From CAVQOB01 sp963714325 (GTDB lineage Bacteria; Pseudomonadota; Alphaproteobacteria; Rhizobiales; Hyphomicrobiaceae): DNA of 64,000 nt. Under the pieces are notes generated by a model, which saw nothing but the letters and a program-made list of their open reading frames with translations, had not been told where the DNA came from and did no database searches. Location of the stretch: NCBI GenBank assembly GCA_963714325.1, contig CAVQOB010000026.1, positions 1 to 64,000 on the forward strand. The letters are read 5' to 3'. Both the position numbers and the translations under genes were made by a program. Positions 59,095-64,000 of this stretch are shown here, one piece after another; within the stretch, counting starts at the first letter, position 1; each line of letters opens with the position of its first letter.

Positions 59095-59139
59095 TGTGAC
59101 GCGTGAATTACACTCAACGCGTGTTCCACCGATTTTTCG
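59095..59139 (+). repeat. 45-bp direct repeat, copy B
   Basis: Second copy of the repeat at 55621–55665, 42 of 45 identical. It covers the last codons of the small gene behind phoB, which thereby ends KNRWNTR, the same residues read antisense in copy A. Confidence 0.85.
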
Positions 59140-59416
59140 CAACATCCGCACAACCCGCTATCAAGGTGCTGTAATGTGAGGGAAAGCGGGTGACGTATGG
59201 GTTGTTGGACTGCGTCAACGCGCGAGTGACCATTTTGCGCTTGGTATCATCGAGGAAGCCGTAAGCGGTCGCCATATCCATCGCGACACAGGCGCCCTCC
59301 ATGTGCGCCGCACGTTCTGGCCGCGCGAGCACCGTGCCCGCGACAAATCCAGCGCATGCAGCTGCGGACGCAATCAGGATGAGCGCCCTATTTGGGATCG
59401 AACCGATAGCCGGCAC
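59114..59416 (-). CDS. Small exported or membrane-anchored protein behind phoB
   Basis: 100 residues from GTG 59416, overlapping the end of phoB by 29 bases. One hydrophobic segment (RALILIASAAACAGFVAGTV) is followed by ACVAMDMATAYGFLDDTKRKMV and NPYVTRFPSHYSTLIAGC, with two cysteines. No family recognised. The final residues KNRWNTR come from repeat copy B, so the natural C-terminus may have been replaced. The start is uncertain, since the frame runs on to 59533 within phoB. Confidence 0.45.
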   Translation of the reverse strand: MPAIGSIPNRALILIASAAACAGFVAGTVLARPERAAHMEGACVAMDMATAYGFLDDTKRKMVTRALTQSNNPYVTRFPSHYSTLIAGCADVAKNRWNTR

Positions 59417-60107
59417 TGCGAAGTGTCGTGATGGGATCGGATTGGCCGGCAGGGCGGAGTGCCTTGCGAAGCCGCCCGACATGAACGTCGATGGTCCGCT
59501 CATCAATGATCGCTTCCTGTCCCCAAATGGCATTGAGAATGTCCTGTCGGCTGAGAACCTTGCCGTGATTGGTCATAAACAGATCGAGCAATCGCAAATC
59601 GGTTGGACCGACATCGATGATCTTGCCGCATCGCCGGACACGCATGGCATCGCGATCGAAGTCGATGTCGCCGACCGTGAGCACCCTTGCAACCCTGCTT
59701 GGTACGCGCCGGCGTAAGAGCGCTTCAACTCGTGCCAGCAACTCACGGACCGAAAATGGCTTAGCCAAGAAATCGTCGGCGCCGGTCTCCAGGGCACGGA
59801 TGACATCACTCTCATCAGTGCGCGCGGTCAGAACGATAATCGGCAGTTCCTTTGTCGCCGCTCGTCGTCGCAAGCGGCGCAGCAGTTCCACGCCAGAGAG
59901 GCCAGGCAGCATCCAATCCAAGATCAGAATGTCCGGCCGATGATCGCTCAGGCAGGTCTCGGCCTCATCGCCTCGGTTCATCACCTGGACGGTGTAGCCA
60001 ACGGACTTCAGGTTGTACTCAAGGAGAACGCAGAGTTCGTCGTTGTCCTCGACGACCCCGACGCGCACGCCCTTCAACGAGACTTGCGATCCGTCGGCCA
60101 TCATCAT
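59388..60107 (-). CDS. phoB: PhoB-type response regulator
   Basis: 239 residues: receiver domain with VEDND and phospho-Asp in LILDWMLPG, switch Thr in IVLTART, Lys in AKPFSVREL, then an OmpR/PhoB winged helix with DERTIDVHVGRLRKAL and AGYRF. In the pst locus this is the phosphate-regulon activator. ATG 60107 overlaps the phoU stop (ATGA). No phoR kinase gene is in the window; it may lie beyond pstS. Confidence 0.92.
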   Translation of the reverse strand: MMMADGSQVSLKGVRVGVVEDNDELCVLLEYNLKSVGYTVQVMNRGDEAETCLSDHRPDILILDWMLPGLSGVELLRRLRRRAATKELPIIVLTARTDESDVIRALETGADDFLAKPFSVRELLARVEALLRRRVPSRVARVLTVGDIDFDRDAMRVRRCGKIIDVGPTDLRLLDLFMTNHGKVLSRQDILNAIWGQEAIIDERTIDVHVGRLRKALRPAGQSDPITTLRSAGYRFDPK

Positions 60108-60817
60108 GTCTCCCGCGACGTCAATGCTGGGGTGCTGGGGCTCTGCCCTTTCGGCCGGTCGCCAGATGGGAACGCGCCGGTCGCGACATAGTAGATGTTT
60201 TCCGCAATGTTCGTCGCGTGATCGCCGATCCGTTCAAAATTCTTCGCGCAGAACAGCAGATGGGTGCAGTGGCCGATACTCCGCGGGTCTTCCATCATGT
60301 AGGTCAACAGTTCCCGAAACAGTGCGGTGTGCAGCGTATCGATCTCACCGTCGCTGGCCCAAACCTGGCGCGCGCGTTCCGGGTTGCGAGCGGCATACGC
60401 TTGCATGACACTCACAATCTGCGCATGCGCACGCTGACTGAGCGTTTCGAGGTTGACCCCAGCCCCGACCGGCCGCACCTGCTCGTTCATGGCGATGACG
60501 CGCTTCGCGTTATTCTTGGCCAGATCTCCGATGCGTTCGAGATCGGTCGCAATCTTCAGCGTTGCGATGGTTTCTCTGAGATCGATCGCCAGCGGCTGCC
60601 GCTTGGCGATCATGGCAATGACCCGCTCCTCGATGCGCACTTGCAGGGCATCAACGGCCTTATCCGCGGCAATGACTTTTTTCGCCAAGCCGAGATCACG
60701 GGCTCGGAAGGCTGCGGACGCGTCTTCGAGCTGACGGGCGACCGCGTCTCCCATCTCTACAACCAGGGCACTCAGCTTTTGCAGCTCTGCATCGAACGAA
60801 GCGACAATATGGGGCAT
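60104..60817 (-). CDS. phoU: Phosphate transport regulator PhoU
   Basis: 237 residues, two PhoU three-helix repeats: DLGLAKKVIAADKAVDALQVRIEE and RQVWASDGEIDTLHTALFREL carry the metal-binding E/DxxxD pattern, and ATDLERIGDLAKNNAKR and AKNFERIGDHATNIAE are the classic PhoU signatures. It links Pst activity to PhoR/PhoB. It lies between pstB and phoB. Confidence 0.97.
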   Translation of the reverse strand: MPHIVASFDAELQKLSALVVEMGDAVARQLEDASAAFRARDLGLAKKVIAADKAVDALQVRIEERVIAMIAKRQPLAIDLRETIATLKIATDLERIGDLAKNNAKRVIAMNEQVRPVGAGVNLETLSQRAHAQIVSVMQAYAARNPERARQVWASDGEIDTLHTALFRELLTYMMEDPRSIGHCTHLLFCAKNFERIGDHATNIAENIYYVATGAFPSGDRPKGQSPSTPALTSRET

Positions 60818-60858
60818 GGGCTTTCTCGCTGCTGATACACTGGCACGCGGGCGGTTGA

Positions 60859-61683
60859 TCAGCCAAAGCGGCCGGTGATATAGTCCTGCGTGCGGGGATT
60901 GCGGGGGTTGGTGAAGGTCTGACTGGTGGCGCCGAACTCGATGAGTTCGCCCAGGTACATGAACGCCGTATGGTCCGATGTGCGCGACGCCTGCTGCATG
61001 TTGTGCGTGACGATGGCGATCGTGTAGTCGGCTTTGAGCTCCTCGATCAGTTCCTCAATGCGCGCCGTCGAGATCGGGTCCAACGCTGAGCACGGTTCAT
61101 CGAGCAGGATCACCTCGGGTTTGATGGCGACCGTCCGCGCGATACACAGTCGTTGCTGTTGGCCACCCGAAAGGCTCTGACCGCTGGCTGCAAGCTTGTC
61201 TTTCACCTCGCCCCAGAGTGCCGCGCGCGTCAGCGCTTGCTCGACGCGCACGGCGAGATCGGCTTTCGAGAGCTTTTCATACAATCCGATCCCAAAGGCG
61301 ACATTGTCAAAAATCGACATCGGGAACGGCGTCGGCTTCTGGAAGACCATCCCGACGCGGGCGCGCAGCAGATTGAGATCCATCGCCGGCGCCAGAATGT
61401 TCTGCCCATCGAGCAGCACTTCGCCTTCGGCGCGTTGATTGGGATAGAGATCGTACATCCGATTGAGCACACGCAGCAGCGTTGATTTTCCACACCCTGA
61501 CGGACCGATGAAGGCGGTCACGCGGTTGGCATAAAGCGGCAGTGAAATATCCTTCAAGGCGCGCGATGTGCCGTAGAAGAAATTCAAGTTCTTGACGGAA
61601 ACCCGCTCCGTGGTCGGCCCCGGAACGATCGCTACTTCGCGCGGATTGAGAGCCTGCATGGAACCTGATATTTGGGCACTCAT
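60859..61683 (-). CDS. pstB: Phosphate ABC transporter ATP-binding protein
   Basis: 274 residues. Walker A GPSGCGKST, Q-loop FQKPTPFPMSIFDNVAFG, signature SLSGGQQQRLCIAR, Walker B VILLDEPCSALDP, H-loop IVTHNMQQA. ATG 61683 overlaps the pstA stop (ATGA); the frame reaches 61782 without support. Energises high-affinity phosphate uptake with PstA and PstC. Confidence 0.97.
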   Translation of the reverse strand: MSAQISGSMQALNPREVAIVPGPTTERVSVKNLNFFYGTSRALKDISLPLYANRVTAFIGPSGCGKSTLLRVLNRMYDLYPNQRAEGEVLLDGQNILAPAMDLNLLRARVGMVFQKPTPFPMSIFDNVAFGIGLYEKLSKADLAVRVEQALTRAALWGEVKDKLAASGQSLSGGQQQRLCIARTVAIKPEVILLDEPCSALDPISTARIEELIEELKADYTIAIVTHNMQQASRTSDHTAFMYLGELIEFGATSQTFTNPRNPRTQDYITGRFG

Positions 61684-62540
61684 GACTGTGTTCCTTTCTG
61701 GCCGATCAAGCGCGCGATGATACTGAGCGCAAGCACGGCAAATGTAATGAGCATGGCACCCGTCCAGGCGAGGCGTTGCCAATCAGCGTAGGGTGACAGC
61801 GCGAACTGGAAGATGACGGCCGGAAGGCTGGCCATCGGCTCGAGGATGTTGAGATTCATGAACTGATTGTTGAGCGCGGTGAACAGCAGCGGCGCCGTCT
61901 CGCCACTGATGCGCGCGATGGCCAGCAGCACGCCGGTCAGGATGCCGGCCTTCGCGGCGCGATAGGCGACACTTCGGATCATTACGTTGCGTGGCATGCC
62001 GACGGACGCGGCGGCCTCGCGCAGCTGGTCTGGCACCAGGCGCAGCATGTCTTCGGTGGTGCGAATGACAACGGGGATGACGAGGACGGCGAGCGCGATC
62101 GCTCCGGCCAGGCCGGAGAACTGCTTCATCGGCGCGACGACGATGGTATAAACGAACAAGCCAATCACGATCGATGGCGCGCTGAGGAGAATGTCGTTGA
62201 AGAAGCGGATCACCTGCGAGATGCGCGCATGCCGGCCGTATTCGGCCATGTAGGTGCCGGCCAGAATGCCGATCGGCGTCCCCAGGCAAACACCGATCGT
62301 CGTCATGATCAGGCTGCCCAGAATCGGGTTGAGCAGACCGCCGTCGGCCCCGGGCGGCGGCGTCATCTCCGTGAAGACCGTCAGCGAGAAGCCCGCCAGG
62401 CCCTTGACCAACAACGTGCCGAGCACGAGCGTCAGGCAGGCTAGGCCGATGATCGTTGCCGCAAGACACAGCGCCATGGCGATGCCACTGCGGCGGCGAC
62501 GCGCCTTGAATCCGGACATGGCAAAGTTGGTCGTGGTCAT
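61680..62540 (-). CDS. pstA: Phosphate ABC transporter permease PstA
   Basis: 286 residues with six membrane helices. EAA loop REAAASVGMPRNVMIRSVAYRAAKAGI and the PstA-type IARISGETAPLLFTAL segment. ATG 62540 follows the pstC stop by four bases; an extension to 62603 would overlap pstC. Confidence 0.95.
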   Translation of the reverse strand: MTTTNFAMSGFKARRRRSGIAMALCLAATIIGLACLTLVLGTLLVKGLAGFSLTVFTEMTPPPGADGGLLNPILGSLIMTTIGVCLGTPIGILAGTYMAEYGRHARISQVIRFFNDILLSAPSIVIGLFVYTIVVAPMKQFSGLAGAIALAVLVIPVVIRTTEDMLRLVPDQLREAAASVGMPRNVMIRSVAYRAAKAGILTGVLLAIARISGETAPLLFTALNNQFMNLNILEPMASLPAVIFQFALSPYADWQRLAWTGAMLITFAVLALSIIARLIGQKGTQS

Positions 62541-62544
62541 GGCA

Positions 62545-63519
62545 TCACCGCCCTTCGGTTTTCTCAAGACGCCACAGCAGGGTGCGTGCGGCGCTGAGCA
62601 CAAGCAGCGTGATGGCGAACAGAATCAGGCCCAAAAGGATGAGCGAGGAGGTGTAGAGATCGCCGACAGCCTCGGTGAATTCGTTGGCGATGGTCGCCGA
62701 GATGGTCGTGCCGGGCGCGAGCAGCGATGGCGAGATCTTGTGCGCGTTGCCGATGACGAAGGTCACCGCCATCGTCTCGCCGAGGGCGCGGCCGAGACCC
62801 AGCATGACGCCACCGATGAGACCGACACGCGTATGCGGGATGACGATGTTGCGCACCACTTCCCAGCGCGTGCAGCCAAGGCCATAGGCCGCCTCCTTCA
62901 AAACCGGCGGCACGGTATCGAAGACATCGCGACTGACGGCGGTGATGAAGGGCAGCACCATAATGGCGAGGATCAGTGACGCCGTCAGCATGCCGATGCC
63001 ATAGGGCGGCCCAGCAAACAGCGATGACAGAACAGGGATGGATTGGAACGTGCCAATCAGCGCCGGCTGCAACGTCGACTGCAGAAACGGCGCCAGCACG
63101 AACAATCCCCAAATGCCAAAGATGATGCTGGGAATACCGGCCAAGAGTTCGATCGCCGTGCCGATCGGGCGGCGCATGGACTTTGGACAGGACTCCGTCA
63201 GAAAGACCGCAATGCCTAGGCCAATCGGGACAGCGATCAGCATCGCAATCAAGGACGTGACGATGGTGCCGTAGATGGGCGCAAGCCCACCGAACTTCTC
63301 AGTAACGGGGTTCCAGGATTGGCTGGTGAGAAAGCCAAAGCCAAACGCCTTGAGAGCGGGCCATGCGCCGATCATCAGCGACACGCCGATGGCACCCAGC
63401 AGGACCAGGACAAAAATAGCCGACGCAAAAGTGATGTTGTGAAAGACCCAATCCGCGCGACGCAGCCGACCGAGCGCATGGTGCCGTTCATCGGTCGCGT
63501 TAAAGAGGGCCGTTGCCAT
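62545..63519 (-). CDS. pstC: Phosphate ABC transporter permease PstC
   Basis: 324 residues. Six membrane helices with a large periplasmic loop after the first (SQSWNPVTEKFGGLAPIYGT), EAA loop KEAAYGLGCTRWEVVRNIVIPHTRVGL, and GRALGETMAVTFVIGN. Second gene of the pst operon, separated from pstS by a strong hairpin. Confidence 0.96.
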   Translation of the reverse strand: MATALFNATDERHHALGRLRRADWVFHNITFASAIFVLVLLGAIGVSLMIGAWPALKAFGFGFLTSQSWNPVTEKFGGLAPIYGTIVTSLIAMLIAVPIGLGIAVFLTESCPKSMRRPIGTAIELLAGIPSIIFGIWGLFVLAPFLQSTLQPALIGTFQSIPVLSSLFAGPPYGIGMLTASLILAIMVLPFITAVSRDVFDTVPPVLKEAAYGLGCTRWEVVRNIVIPHTRVGLIGGVMLGLGRALGETMAVTFVIGNAHKISPSLLAPGTTISATIANEFTEAVGDLYTSSLILLGLILFAITLLVLSAARTLLWRLEKTEGR

Positions 63520-63529
63520 GGTACACCCG

Positions 63530-63571
63530 TTGAAAAAGGCAAAGAGCGCCGCCCGTCATCGGGCGGCGCTC
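63530..63571 (-). terminator. Hairpin between pstS and pstC, partial terminator
   Basis: A perfect 12-bp stem, GAGCGCCGCCCG with CGGGCGGCGCTC, and a four-base loop, followed on the minus strand by TTTGCCTTTTTC. Placed directly after pstS it would lower expression of pstCAB–phoUB relative to the binding protein, or stabilise pstS mRNA. Confidence 0.7.
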
Positions 63572-63585
63572 AGACGCTCTTAGTC

Positions 63586-64000
63586 TTACATCAGCGGTTT
63601 GCCATCGGTGCCGACGATTTTCGCCCATTCCTTCTTGATCGGTGCGACGACGGCTTCCGGCATCGGGACATAATCAAGCTCAGACGCCATCTGCCCGCCC
63701 TTGGCATAGGCCCAGCTGAAGAATGCGAGTGCCGTCTTGGCATCCTCGATCTTCGTCGGCTGCTTGTGCATGAGGATGAAGGTGGCGCCAGCGATCGGCC
63801 ACGAGCCATCGCCCGGCTGATCGGTGATGATCTCACCCATGCCCGGAACGCTTTCCCACTTCGCACTGGTGGCGGCGGCCTGGAAGGATGCAAGGCTCGG
63901 CTCGACGGCCTTGCCCGCCTTGTTCACAACCTTGGAGTGGCTCATCTTGTTCTGCTTGGCATAGGCGAACTCGACGTAGCCGATCGCGCCCTTGGTCTGG
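63586..64000 (-). CDS. pstS: Phosphate-binding protein PstS, C-terminal part
   Basis: Only the last 137 codons are in the window; the 5' end lies beyond the edge. KGAIGYVEFAYAKQNKM and GDGSWPIAGATFILMHKQP are typical of PstS, as is the ending KKEWAKIVGTDGKPLM. Periplasmic receptor of the Pst system and first gene of the operon. Confidence 0.93.
   Translation of the reverse strand, partial: QTKGAIGYVEFAYAKQNKMSHSKVVNKAGKAVEPSLASFQAAATSAKWESVPGMGEIITDQPGDGSWPIAGATFILMHKQPTKIEDAKTALAFFSWAYAKGGQMASELDYVPMPEAVVAPIKKEWAKIVGTDGKPLM

Overview
The window reads as chromosome of an alphaproteobacterium, most likely order Hyphomicrobiales (Rhizobiales). Supporting signs are a CckA hybrid kinase next to recA and alaS, the DUF983–SURF1–thrC–M16 peptidase–GNAT order, Omp25-like barrel proteins, an N-terminally extended DksA, high G+C with strong third-position bias, and betaine-lipid genes beside the pho/pst locus. 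Genus cannot be fixed from the sequence alone.

Layout. (1) 1–7.7 kb is accessory DNA: a three-gene restriction/defence-like module on the minus strand (MmeI-type DNA methyltransferase, DEAD/DEAH helicase, GIY-YIG nuclease) ending beside an initiator tRNA-Met, then an ISAs1-family insertion sequence. The methyltransferase carries several frameshifts, and the nuclease and transposase one each, so the region looks decayed (or locally badly sequenced). (2) 7.8–18.9 kb: CinA-like protein, DsbD-N-like secreted protein, YqgE, a large membrane GGDEF/EAL protein, then a tight minus-strand run DUF983–SURF1–thrC–M16 peptidase–GNAT. (3) 18.9–26 kb: serine synthesis (serC with a probable leader RNA, serA), two outer-membrane barrels and glmM. 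(4) 26.3–36.6 kb: nitroreductase, hydrolase, alaS, recA with SOS-like boxes, a methyltransferase, cckA and a FliO-like protein. (5) 36.8–45.1 kb: a large MscS-type channel, DksA, a MoxR ATPase without its usual partner, a lipoprotein, a rhodanese and a DUF4403 lipoprotein. (6) 45.2–51.9 kb: a catabolic/transport cluster with an acyl-CoA carboxylase beta subunit, an EthD-like protein, an SDR, an NMT1-type ABC transporter split over two strands, and an IclR regulator between the halves. (7) 52–55 kb: an M48-like peptidase with SH3 domain and a polytopic GT-C-like membrane protein, with a perfect CtrA-type site between them.

(8) 55.6–64 kb is the most interesting part. A truncated GT21 lipid glycosyltransferase, btaB, btaA and a PlcP-like phospholipase C sit directly downstream of phoB–phoU–pstB–pstA–pstC–pstS. 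Together these would be a phosphate-starvation membrane-remodelling system: PlcP strips phospholipid headgroups, BtaA/BtaB turn the diacylglycerol into betaine lipid, and the lost glycosyltransferase would have made glycolipid. The lipid block is bracketed by a 45-bp direct repeat (55621–55665 and 59095–59139) that also coincides with the damaged 5' end of the glycosyltransferase and the 3' end of a small gene behind phoB. This suggests the block was inserted or rearranged as a unit.
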